Of a stretch of DNA of 64,000 nt, positions 1 to 10,829 are shown in pieces (within the stretch, counting starts at the first letter, position 1; the number at the start of each line of letters is the position of its first letter). The translations under genes were made by a program, and so were the position numbers. Location of the stretch: NCBI GenBank assembly GCA_015178975.1, contig WHVD01000007.1:496001-560000 (forward strand). The letters run 5' to 3'. Under the pieces are notes generated by a model that saw nothing but the letters and a program-made list of their open reading frames with translations, did no database searches and was not told the origin of the DNA. The stretch comes from Hysterangium stoloniferum. Lineage: Eukaryota; Basidiomycota; Agaricomycetes; Hysterangiales; Hysterangiaceae.

Positions 1-503
1 GTATTAACTGCGGGAGGTTATATGCGTCTTGAACACCCTCTTAGACGACAGAAAGCTGCTCACGGATCATATCAACCAGCTGGATGTGGTTTGTTCGCTC
101 ATTGAGCCCCTCCTATGGTATATTGGCAAACTTGTACCTTCCAGCATCATCTCATATTCGCCGATGAAAATATCGTATCCACCCATGAATATATCGCATC
201 AGTTGATACAGATACAAACTAGTCATTGGTCGCTCCCCGCGTGTACCACAGTCCGCAGCCTGAATATCATCGCCATTCTCGCTCGTCTTCCACCTTGTGC
301 GGCAATGCGCGACTCAATCAACGATGAATCCCTCGTAGATGGCTGGGGGCAATTAAACGTCATGACTCATTTCCTCCTTTGCGTGATTGCCACCCCTTTC
401 ACCGGTGTATGCGTAAGATCCAATTAAAACTCCAAATTAGTATTGGAGGACCATGACTTGTGGGCCGATGCTCTTGTTCCATCCATTCGGCACCATTTAT
501 CAT
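1..503 (+). pseudogene. 3' part of family gene, copy 0 (exons 4-5)
   Basis: The window opens inside a copy of the repeated gene family. The text reads the exon 4 end (DHINQLDVVCSLIEPLL), a degenerate intron 4 region, then exon 5 (ACTTVRSLNIIAILAR, VIATPFTGVCV). It lacks exons 1-3, which would lie left of the window edge, and the frame does not stay open, so I call it a pseudogene. The first part of the family 3' flank follows to about 660. It then joins abruptly to the 5' flank of the next copy, which shows a rearrangement there. The function is unknown. The family assignment is firm because the same blocks recur in over ten places in this window. Confidence 0.75.
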
Positions 504-1779
504 GATTTCTCGTGGATAATATACTGACACACTCTCGTAACCAGGAGGAAGGAAAGAACTATTACTCTTTACTTAATACGCCTTTTGGAAATATTTATAA
601 TTTATGTAAAGTTACATATTTAACCTAATTCAAAGGGCCTATAGGCACTTTTTACCGCTTTCATTCTGAAAATATAACAATAATCTTTTCAGACCATCCT
701 ATGAAGTATAATGTTGGAAGGCAGGCCACATAATGGTTCTAGAATGGAGGTACCAACGGATGTGAGCTTAGAAGTTCACACGGACTCACAGCACTATTTC
801 GCTCCTACCACAAGAATCTTGAAAAAGTGAAAAGTGGAAGGTCAACTGGTGTCCCAAACTCAGATACGATACAAAATCACTATTGTGGTAGGGAATGAAG
901 ACCGCTACGACAACCGTTGTGAAGTCACCAGGGACAAAGGAGTGGCCTCTTTCGAAGGAGCCGACAAGTTGGCAGGAAAAGGGGACGTAAAAGCATATCG
1001 AGTATCCTGAATCGTTAGAAACCCGAAGAGCTCTCCTCCAAGAGGTCAAACTACGGAGACCTGCAATGTTTGATCTGTCTCGACATTGTCGAGTCGAAAA
1101 GACAAATAACTGAAAAATAACGTGAGTCTGGGGCGAATTAGTTCGCTGAAAAAGACAAGATAACTAGTGTGTAATAAATAGTGATTGGATGTTGAGTACA
1201 CACACAATTTGCTAATGAAAGGTTGAAGGATTCGCCGCAAAGAAGGATATCCAGGATCGACGCCAAATAACCTCATTAGACAATTATTCGAATGGTTGTC
1301 TCGTTGGAGTTGGGAAATAATTGAACACGAAGCGCTCCTGTCCGTGAGATATGGCTAGAGTGGAAAGTGCCTTGGGCTGTACCTCATCAGCACTGCGATG
1401 AATAGCCTCCACTATACTTACATGTTCCATCCATGAAGGCGTCACTTCTGATTGAAACTGGATTTCCATGAAATCTAACGCTCAAGAACTCGGAAGTTAA
1501 CACATTATGCGGTGACGACCTGTCAATTTATTCTCAGCCGCCATGTGTGTTTTCTGCCGTAGAAAATCAGATGAAATGTAAGGAACAATAGTGAAGTAAC
1601 TTGAGAGTATCTTGCCTGTCTTATACAAGAAGGATTAGTGGGCCTTCAAACTGGGTAAAAGGAATGGATGGAACGGTGGAGCACGGCCACAATACTATGC
1701 CTGGAAATTGACTATCGGGCTAACTACACCTTAAAGGCGGGGAATTCCCTTCCGGGATGATCATGACTACTACCCACCA
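504..1779 (+). other. Family 3' flank start joined to 5' flank of copy 1
   Basis: No gene is supported here. About 504-660 matches the start of the family 3' flank (GGATAACACTGACAC-like block, then CTTTTTACCGC). From about 660 to 1779 it matches the conserved 5' flank seen before other copies, including a block at 786-1049 that is readable on the minus strand and recurs near 24.3, 37.6, 46.0 and 56.6 kb. The sequence CCCACCAATG ends the flank at the start codon position. Confidence 0.6.
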
Positions 1780-3680
1780 ATGTAAACGTCCAAAGCGATC
1801 ACTATGAGAAGTCAAGATATCATATCCCTCCTATGAGAGTTTGAGCGGGTACAGCCCTTGGTCCCCCAGAGCCCAGAACAACAGGCGATCAATGACACGA
1901 GAATGAGGGAATTATTCCAGATAAAGCTCGCAGAACGATGTAGCTGCCTCGAACATGGGCACTGCGTATGTTACCGAGTACCCGATGACGACCAGCACAT
2001 GCCATTGTCTGAAGAAGACGTGGGAGTTTGTGTGGGGGAATAGGTACGTAAAGCGAAATGACCTTTTTATGTACACTGTTCACGAACCGGATGTTTTCAG
2101 TGTCAAGGAGGGAAATTGCGATGACCCACAGAACAATATTAATATACGAGGGAGATTCACCAACGCTACATACAAACTCAGTCCATCTCGAGGCATGACA
2201 TAGACTGGGGAGTCGTTTCAACGCCGGACAGCTCATCTTCCAGTGTGGGAGTTAGCCCCGGGTATTACTGTGGAGTCGGTTTGGAAAGGGTTGGGATGAA
2301 AGTCCTTTACAGCGCAAAGAAAGCATCGTTGATGACAAAGTTGATGATATATGAGCGAATGACGCGTGGACTATGGGAAGGGCCAGAACGTCGTTGACAA
2401 GTTTCTACTCAGGTATGTCACACAACCACGACTGGTAATAATAATTCAAGAGAGCGTTGATGTAATGAAGTAGGGATCAGACAGTGCCAATCAGTGAATA
2501 CACTCACAGTACTCACGTCTTCTAGACCCAGCGCCTCGAATTCGACAACAGGGGTCAATGGTATTAGGGGGGTTCTGGAATTCGAGTGATATCCATTGGA
2601 CGAACCAAGGTCAGCTCATGACATATTTGGCTTGGCCCTTCAATTGTTGTCCCGGCGCTCGATGGCCAGATAGAGATCGGACATCGACTGCAATTACGTC
2701 ATCGCTTTACAATACTTTAATCAAATCACCGCTACACACCAACTTGGACGAGGTTGCATCAACATTCATCATACAGATCGTACGATGTTTGTCATCCGAT
2801 CACCATCCTTTACTCGCTGCCGGCCTTAGCAATATCGTGGAAAATACCTGCCATGTTCGTCAGCTGTCCGGGAGTTCACCACGTTCAGATATTACTTTAA
2901 ATGCTGGTGACACCCGTGCGTCGCACGATCACATCTTATCACCATGTTGACGACAACCATAACAGACAAACTCTGCAGGGAGGACGCTTTGATATTTATC
3001 TTATACAGCCTTTCTTGCGGTGCATATACCAAGGTGCGTGGTTTCTAGATATTGCTGGTGATGTATTGAAGGGTATAGTGGACGACACGAACATCCATAC
3101 AGCATCATTGACAGTTGATATCGATGAGGACACCTCACATTCACTGTGGCGCTATATATGGGCCCAGAAAACCATCTTCGAGGACAGCACGCTTCGCACG
3201 GAGCATATCAACCAGCTTCATGTAGTTTCTTCGTTGAGAGGCACCCTTATACGGTATTTGGGCAATATTTGACTTACCATCATCGTCTCACACCCACTCA
3301 TGAAACTCTCTTACCAGTCTGACTCTGACACACACGTGGCCAAATTGGCCGCTCCTAGAGTCTAGAAAGGGACTAATCGAAGTCACCCTGAAGCTGATAG
3401 CTGGGTTTTCCGACACCGAATCCGCGTATACCACAGTCCGCAACCTCAATATTATCTCCATCCTCGCTCGTTTCCTTCTACATTGTGACACAATGCGCCG
3501 CTCAATTAACGATCAATTTTGTAGTAGCTGCCTACATTTTTTAAATGACATTGTACATTCCTTCCTTTGAGTTATCGCCACACATTTCACTGGCGTATCG
3601 GTAACGTCTAATTCAAACTCCACATCAGTGTTGAACAATCATGGATCGCCCGTTGAAGGCCTTGCTCCAAGACATATAAT
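1780..3680 (+). pseudogene. Family gene copy 1, decayed
   Basis: This is a full-length but broken copy of the unknown five-exon gene. The conserved start context is present but the second codon is a stop. Later frame breaks separate recognisable pieces: exon 1 CSCLEHGHCVCYR, exon 2 STNAT and YYCGVGLERVGMKVLY, exon 3 SLYNTLIKSPLHTNLDEVAS, exon 4 EHINQLHVVSSL, and exon 5 ESAYTTVRNLNIISIL. The donor GTACGT after exon 1 and the acceptor TTTTCAG are still visible, as in the intact copies. Its exon 5 and 3' flank form a subgroup with the copy near 53.4-54.9 kb (shared text TTTTGTAGTAGCTGCCTACA). No product is expected. Confidence 0.75.
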
Positions 3681-5801
3681 CAGTTCTCTGGATAACGCCA
3701 ACACGTCTTATAAAACCAGGAGGAGAGATAATGCCATTACTCCCTACTTCACTCGCTTTGTAACAGGAGTTACAAGTGGTATAACACTACATGGTTTGGG
3801 GAAATTTATAGCGCATACAGTCACTTTTTCCCATTTCCCTTCCCGGTGTGTTGTAGCTTCTCGTTCATGCCATGCACATGTAAAATAATATTTGCGAGCC
3901 TTAGGCGTGGCTAGAATCACCTCTGATTTATGAACGACAACTACGTCAAATAGAATCACACTGATAATTCTCCAAAGACAGCCCCACCACCGTGGTTTTG
4001 GTGTCAGTGAAGCAAAGCAAAGAATACCCGCAACAATCCTCACTAAATGGCAACGTGCATCTCGGTCAGACTCATCTAATCTTCAAAGGCTATGTTCAAT
4101 CTCGGGATCGGCTATCACGAGGCAACAAACCAGGGAATAAAAGGAGGGCCCTTTAGACCGTACAGGCGTTGGGTGGATTCCATAAAGGATATCTCTCAAT
4201 TGGAAACCTGGACCCGACGTTGGAGCGCCTCGTACCCATTGTATTCGACTTAAAAAAAACGACAGTCGTAAGTGTTGCAGAGGAGCCAAACGAGCGCCGC
4301 GAGTCACTGTGGAGGCGCGTATAATGCATCACTGATGCTTTCCGATACAGGAGAAGTACGAGGAATGTAGATGCCATGAAACTTGATAGAAAGCAGTTTT
4401 AAATTAGATATCACAAAGCCTGCCGGGTTACATCCCTGTATATGACCGATATTCTGTGACCGCGGCTTGAATATCTTTGATCACAAGGGGAGTTGATTGG
4501 TCGTCCGAAAATTATTGAGTGAAGTAAATAAAGAGGAAGAATCACGACGAAGACAGGATGTTTTAAAGGAGATGGAGCATCTGTAAATTGGGATTTGATC
4601 CGGACGGTTTACGCAGGGAAGTCCTTTCAATCTAGAATAGGCCCTGGCGGGAATACCCTGGAGCATCCCAGATGGCCGGACTTGCTCCGAGTGATTAAAC
4701 CCATTTTACTCATTAGTTTTTAATTTCACCAAACTCGTTTATTTTCTTTACACGAAACATTTTAGAGCACCTGCCGGGATTCGTGTTCCGAGTACCGCAA
4801 ACAAGGACCAGAGTGAGACATGTTGTCGCCATTATCCGGGAGAATACGTTCCTCGGCATCCGAGGTCCTTTTTCCATTTCTCACCGACCATTTCACGATT
4901 CCTGGCAATTCAGAGTTCTCCCCATTACATAGCTAAGGCTCTTAGGCCCCATCAGTTAAAATTAAAGTGACTATCGTGCAAGATATAATTACGGGGGAGG
5001 TATAAGGAGCAACACTAAGACTGGTGCTTTGGGTCCTGGCCTTGTGGAATCACATCTTGGCGCGGCAGACGTTCATTTCCAAACTTTGCCGCTGGGCGCC
5101 TGTTGCTTTCCATTGAAGCTTTACTTTACCCTTGTTAGCTGACCCAAATCACTTCAATCGGAAGGACCGTGAAATAATACTAGCGTGTGATTAGTTATCA
5201 CTGAATATTTGATTACATGTACAATTTGTTCATGAAAACCTGACGGACTCCCCACAAACAGGCAAATTCATGATAGACGCCAATTAGCTTAAATAAAGAA
5301 TTATTGGTCTTGGAATTGGAATTCGGAAAGAATTGAACACGAAGCGGATATTTCTGTGGGACATAGCCCGAGAAAGTGCCCGAGGATGTAGTTGAGAATC
5401 AGTGTCATGGATAGCACCCACTGCATTTATATATTCTATCAATCGAGATGTCACGTCTCAACTAACGTAAAAGCCGAATTGCCGAAAGATCTAACGGTCA
5501 GGAGGTGGGAAGTTGCCACATTATACAGTGACTGCTCATGAAACGTTCGTGGTTGCCATATGTGCTCTCTTCTTCAACCGATCTGTTGAAGAGTAGGGAA
5601 TTAATGTATACCATAGTGAGTGAACCTGAGAGCATCCTGGCGCCGATGCGAACGAACATGTTGAGGGGCGTCAAGTTATTTATAAGGAAGGGATGAAACG
5701 GTGTGTCCCACAATACTATGGCTGAAAATATACCACCCTGATAACTTGACATTAAAGGCGCCGACTCCACTTCTGGTATCACAGCAACCTGCTACCCACC
5801 A
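3681..5801 (+). other. Long family 3' flank of copy 1 running into 5' flank of copy 2
   Basis: This is the longest uninterrupted example of the 3' flank (3681 to about 5150). It is followed directly by the 5' flank of copy 2 (about 5150-5801) without the extra upstream block seen before copies 1, 11 and 15. It holds only short, frame-broken readings, mostly on the minus strand (for example MLQGIPARAYSRLKGLP near 4.6 kb). These recur in other flanks but never as one open frame. It preserves the empty sites for the solo LTRs found at 53.79 and 53.98 kb. I see no gene here. Confidence 0.6.
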
Positions 5802-7635
5802 ATGTCAACTTCAAACGAAACGACTCTGAGCAGCGACGATATGGGACGCGCTCGAAACCTCCTACAAGAGGTTGAGTGGTTACAACCCCTGGTCTCCGCA
5901 GCTGCATTGAGCTCAGAAGAACGCGAGGAGATCATTGACGTGGGGATAAGGTAAAGATTGCAGATGAAGCTCCGAGAGCGATGGACCTGTATAGAACATG
6001 GGGACGGTGTATGTTATCGAGCTCCCGAAGACGACGAGCATATACCACTGTCTGAAGACGACGTGGAAGTTTGGGTTGAGCAATGGGTGCGTAAAATGAG
6101 ATAACCTTTCATGTACACTGTTAAAAAATTGGACGCTTTTAGTGGCTAGGAGAGACCACTTGTCATGATCCACCGACGATTATTAATATGCGAAGTAGAT
6201 CCACCAATGCCACATCCAGCCTCGGCTCACATGAGAGTCATGACGTGGACTGGGGAGTGGTCTCACTGTATGAGAGCTCATCGACATATTCAAGTACTAC
6301 TATTGAGCTGGGGCATTACTGTAGACTCGGTTTGGAAAGGGTTGGGAGGAATGTGCTTTACACTGCAAAGACAGCTGCACTGATGGCAAAGTTGATGATA
6401 TACAAGCGAATGGTGTATGGAGACGACAAGGCCTGTAATAAGTTCCTACGCAAGCATCTCACTCTGCCAATACTCGGAATAGTAATTCAAGAGACCATTG
6501 ACTTAATGAGGTGGGGATACTTCGAGGCCATCATTCAACAAACTCAAGATACTCACGTTTTGCTAGACCCACTTACCCGGTTCGAATTCGAGAACAGGCG
6601 TGGGTGGTCTCAGAGGGGTTCTGGAATTCAAGGGCTGTACAGCGGAGTAACGGAGGTCACAACGCCAACCTTATGGTATATTTGGGTTCGGCCTTCTACT
6701 GGTGTCCCGGCGCTCGATTGGGACATAGAGATCGAGTATCAACTGCAATTACGTCATCGCTTTACAATGCTGTAATGAAATCACCGCACGAACGTGGATG
6801 AGGTTGCGTCGACATTTATCCTAAAAATTATATCGTGGAAAACATCTACGAATTGCGTCAATTATCTGTAGAGGACCTCACTGCTATCAGAGGTGCCATT
6901 GAATTCTGGTTACAACAGTGCGTCGCGACATTATATCCTGTCCATGAAAACCACAACAGACAAACTTACCCATCCCGACCTGCCTTGTATGGCTTTCCCA
7001 TATGGCTTCTCGTGTGTTGCATGCACCAAGATCCCTGGTTTCAAGATATTGCTGGAGATGTATTTCAGGTTATCATGGACGACACAAAACTCCATATAGC
7101 GTCATTGACACTTCATATCGATGAGGGCGTGTCCTATTCACTTTTGATTCGTATCTGCTCCCTAGAAGCCTTCTTCCACGACAGCACGCTTCGCACTGAT
7201 CATATCAACCAGCTCAATGTGGTTTCTTCGCTCATCGAGCCCCTTTTAAGGATGTTGACAATGATTTACCTTCCAGCATGATCTCATATGCGCCCATTGA
7301 AATATTCTACCATCCTGATTCTGACGCATCCGAGTCCAAATTACTGGCTCTTCTGGGCAGGCGAGGAACTAATTGAGGTTACTCTGAACTTGATAGCGGC
7401 ATCGGCCGACATAGAATCCGCGTGTACCACAGTGCGCAGTCTCAATATAATCCCGATTCTGGCTGGTCTCCTTCCACATTGTGACGCAATACGTGGCTCA
7501 TTCGGCGATCCATTTACCCGTACGCACTTAAACATCACGGTACATTCCCTCCTTTGCGTCATCGCCATCCCTTTTACTGGTATTTCGGCGACCTGTAATT
7601 CGAACTCCACATCAGTGTTAGATGATGGTATTTAA
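5802..7635 (+). pseudogene. Family gene copy 2, near full length but interrupted
   Basis: The copy starts at the conserved ATG (MSTSNETTLSS) and keeps all five exon regions. Exon 1 contains an early in-frame stop, so the copy is probably dead. Exon 2 has STNATSSLGSHESHDVDWG and RVGRNVLYTAKTAALMAKL. Exon 3 has SLYNAVMKSPHER and ELRQLSVEDLTAIRG. Exons 4-5 have DPWFQDIAGDVFQVIMDD and LIEVTLNLIAASADIES. Introns 1, 2 and 3 retain GT and AG ends. Intron 3 here is 42 nt, a multiple of three without a stop, so the reading frame runs straight through it by chance. The function is unknown. Confidence 0.75.
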
Positions 7636-8198
7636 TCCGTGAGGCTCATGAAGGGAAGTGCCCATAATCTAGAATGCGTTCCTGGACTTGGTGTAGCGTT
7701 TGGAACTCCCGGAGCATCCCAGATAGCCGTTCTTCCTCCCAGCGTTTAAAAGCATTGTAGTGATAAGTCCTCAATTCGAACAGTCTTTTCTTTAATTTAA
7801 ACGGAACCACTTTAGTATCTCACTGAATTTGGGCTACTATTACCGCAAACAAGCAACATAAGGAGCGATCCTGTGGCCATTATCCAGGTGAATACGTTCC
7901 TCGGCGTCCGAGAACCTTTTCCCATCTCTCACCGACCATTGCACGATTCCTGGCCATTCAGAGGTCTCTTCATGGTGTGTCTAAGGTTCGTAGGCCTCAT
8001 CAGGTCGGCTTCAAGAATTAAACCACGATCGGGACCGAGTGCACAAGTGAGTCCGACGATGGCCTTCAGCTCAATAAATACCAATACGGCCGAGAACAAC
8101 ACCTTAAAGCAATCAAATTTCATGCATTTCATGTGAAGATAAGCCCGAATACACGAATACCTCCTGGACAAATATAATGGCCTTGTGACATTGCTGAT
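7636..8198 (+). other. Truncated 3' flank of copy 2
   Basis: Downstream of copy 2 the flank skips its first half and resumes at the TGAAGGGAAGTGC block, then runs to about 8198. There it joins head-on to an inverted exon 3 piece of copy 3. Only short non-conserved readings occur. I see no gene. Confidence 0.55.
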
Positions 8199-8295
8199 AT
8201 TTTGCACGATATTGTTAATGCCGGCAGCGATAAGGGATGGTGATCAGATGAAAAACATCGTGCGATATGTATGATAAATGTCGATGCAACCCCAT

Positions 8296-8686
8296 TGTAA
8301 TCCTGGCCGTCTTACCACAGGCACATATTACCGATCAGTCACTGCACCACAGGCACATTACGGATTAGGCCTCTGTTGTTCAAATGAATTCCTTTGTCCT
8401 TCGACGGGACCGGTTCCTTTTCGATCAAGCCTCTATTGTCTGAACGAATTCCCTTTGTCCTTCGATAGGACCGGTTCCCTTTGTTCTTCCGTTTTCGACA
8501 TATCTTTTTGTTCTCCGGTCTGTGATATCGACACCTCATTGTTCTGTGAAAGATATATTAATCCTCAGGAAACGTAGCTAGAAAGTAGAAGCTTCCACTT
8601 GTATTTTCCACCTTCCACTACTACTCGAACAGAGAAAGCTTAGTCCTGTTTGCATCGATTGAGTGAGGTCACACCGCGACCTTACA
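8296..8686. mobile_element. Solo LTR-like insertion with CCCAT target duplication
   Basis: The insert of 391 bp begins TGTAATCC and ends CCTTACA. It is flanked by CCCAT at 8291-8295 and 8687-8691. Uninterrupted family copies read CAACCTCATCCACG here, so the insert is clean. It carries two adjacent 60-bp repeats (8368-8427 and 8428-8487, each with GGACCGGTTCC) and a smaller repeat of ACCACAGGCACAT. No coding capacity is seen. It is most simply a solo LTR of an unidentified family, and the strand is unknown. Confidence 0.65.
8368..8487. repeat. Two 60-bp tandem repeats inside the solo LTR
   Basis: Two head-to-tail copies share CCTCT(A/G)TTGT, GAATTCC, TTTGTCCTTCGA and GGACCGGTTCC, with a handful of differences. 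They occur only inside the inserted element, not in the host gene family. Confidence 0.7.
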
Positions 8687-9885
8687 CCCATCCACGTTGG
8701 AGTGTAGCGGTGATTTGATTACAGCATTGTAAAACGATGACGTAATTGCAGTTGATGGCCGATGTCTATCTGACCAACGAGCGCCGGGACACCAAATGAA
8801 GGCAAAACCCAAATTTCCCATGAGCTTTGCAGTGTGCCCTTCGCTCCTCTACCATAAATAGCTTGAATCCCGGAGCCCCTCTAAGACAATTGGCCCCTGT
8901 TTTCGAATTCGAGGGGGATAGTGGGTCTAGAAAGACGTGAGGATTTTTAATGATTGACGCTGTTGTATCCCTACCTCATCAAATAAATGGTCTCTTGAAT
9001 TACGATTACCAGTCTTCGCACTGTGAGATACCTGAGTGGACACTTGTCAACGACGTTCTGGCCTTCCCAAGGTCCACGCGTCATTCGGTCGTATGTCATC
9101 AACTTGTCATCAGGGAAGCTTTCTTTGCGCTGCAAAGCACGTTATTCCCAACAGAGTCCACAGTATTACCCGGGGCCAATTTGTACACTTGGAGACGAAC
9201 TATCTGGCGATGAGACGACTTCCCAGTCTATGTCTATGTTATACCGACCATATGGAGGTGGCGTTTGTGGTTCTCCCTCGTTTCTTAATATGATTCCGTG
9301 GGTCATTGTAATCCTGGTGCCCCCAGTCTTACGCACGGACCCTTTAGTTTTACGTGATTACATAATCACCGTGTTGTACGGTATAAGTAGCCGGGAAGTT
9401 TTCAGGACCTTAGATCTTACCGTACGCTGCACTTGCCTGTATCTTGTTCTGCTCTGGACAATACACCGTGGTCCTGTCAACTTGTGTGACCGCCAGTGAT
9501 CCCAATTGACGACGGGATTACAGTCATCGCCAGTTCTCTCTCCTTGACTCTGAAAACATCCGGTCTGTACACTGGGTACAGAAAAATATTTTCTATTACG
9601 TAGCCATTCCTCGACCCAACCTTCCACGTCTTCTTCAGACGATGGTATGTGCTGGTCGTCATCGGGTGTTCGGTAACATAAACAGTCTACGTGTTGGAGA
9701 CAGCTACATGGTTCTCCGAGCTTCATCGGGAATCTTTCCCTCATTCCCGTGTCATTGATCTCCTGGCGTTCCAAACTCAATATAGCCGGTGAAACCAAGG
9801 GTTGCAGCCACTCAACCTCTTGTAGGTGGCGTTCAACCCGTCTGATATCGTGGCTGCTCAGAGTGGTCGCATTTGAAGTTGACAT

Positions 9886-10829
9886 TGGGTGGTAACAGAT
9901 TGCTGTGATACCGAAGAGGACGCTGCGCTTTTAAGGTGCTGTTATGAGGGGAATTATTTTCCAGGTCTCGCATTGTGGCGGTGCGGTATACATGATACCC
10001 AGCGTTTCATCCCTTCCTTTGAAATGCCTTGAGGGCCCGTTCCTCCTTTTCCAATAATACAGCCAGTATACTCTGAAGTTACCTTACCATTTTCCTTTGC
10101 CGCTATTCCTTAACCTCATCAGATCGCATACTGCAGATGCCACATGTGGCCGCTGGGAATATATTGCCAAGCTCTCACCGTATATAAATGTGGGAACTTC
10201 TCAGTTCATGAGCGCGAGATTTAATGTCAATCCAGCTTTTCCGTCAGTTGAAAAGTTATATCTCCATGGATGGAATATGTAAATGCAGGTATGGCCTTAG
10301 GCACTTCGGACTCCGGCTATATGTGACGGACATATGCGCTCCGTGTTCATTTATTTCAGAATTCCAACGTTCAACCAGTTGAATAATTCTTTATTCTAAT
10401 TGGGGTCCAACCTGAATATTTTAGGTTGCGGTCAGTCCATCAGTGTGTCCACCAACACATTATGTGTACTCTATATTCAATCATTACTGCTTAGACCCGT
10501 GGGTTCATTATTCCTCTGTCCCGTTGAACTGACCCGATACTTTCTTTGAGACCTCTGAGTGGTATTCTATTTGAAGTGATTCTAATTGGTAAATCGGATA
10601 TCATTCTAATCACAACTAGGGACCCATATATGCGGCGTCTCTATCCCATCAACGAGAAGCTGCCAAGAGCACAAAGGCGGTAAAAGGTGACTATATGCGC
10701 TCTTTATTTGGCTCAAACTATATAGCTTTACATAAATTAGAAATATTCGCAAAAGGCGATTTAAGTAAACGCTAATAACACCGTCCTTCCTCCTGGTTCG
10801 GATAATGGATCGGTGTCATCTAAGAGAAA
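9886..10829 (-). other. 5' flank of copy 3 and 3' flank of intact copy 4
   Basis: About 9886-10480 is the conserved 5' flank of copy 3 in reverse. About 10481-10829 is the proximal 3' flank of copy 4 in reverse (block TATTCTATTTGAAGTGATTC). The central and distal 3' flank is absent between them, so copies 3 and 4 are closer than copies 1 and 2. I see no gene. Confidence 0.6.

Larger units (their letters stand above)
8199..9885 (-). pseudogene. Family gene copy 3, exons 1-3 only, split by an LTR insertion
   Basis: This reverse copy starts at the conserved ATG at 9885 (MSTSNATTLSSHDI). It has the exon 1 block SCLQHVDCLCYRTPDDDQH and exon 2-3 pieces, then ends inside exon 3 at about 8199; exons 4 and 5 are missing. 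A TG...CA element at 8296-8686 lies inside exon 3 with CCCAT on both sides, so exon 3 continues at 8199-8295. An open stretch of 175 codons from the start runs past the intron 1 donor and should not be taken as an intact gene. Exon 2 is frame-broken. It is a pseudogene by both truncation and insertion. Confidence 0.7.

Noticed and set aside
6835-7281. Reading frame running through intron 3 in copies 2 and 12, suggesting intron loss
   Set aside because: The donor and acceptor are still there. The introns are 42 and 54 nt, multiples of three without stops, so the frame stays open by chance.
8278-8577. Small basic protein on either strand
   Set aside because: It is a reading of the 60-bp tandem repeats inside the inserted LTR.
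9358-9885. A 175-codon open stretch as an intact single-exon gene
   Set aside because: It is exon 1 of copy 3 read past the intron 1 donor into broken exon 2; the rest of the copy is truncated.
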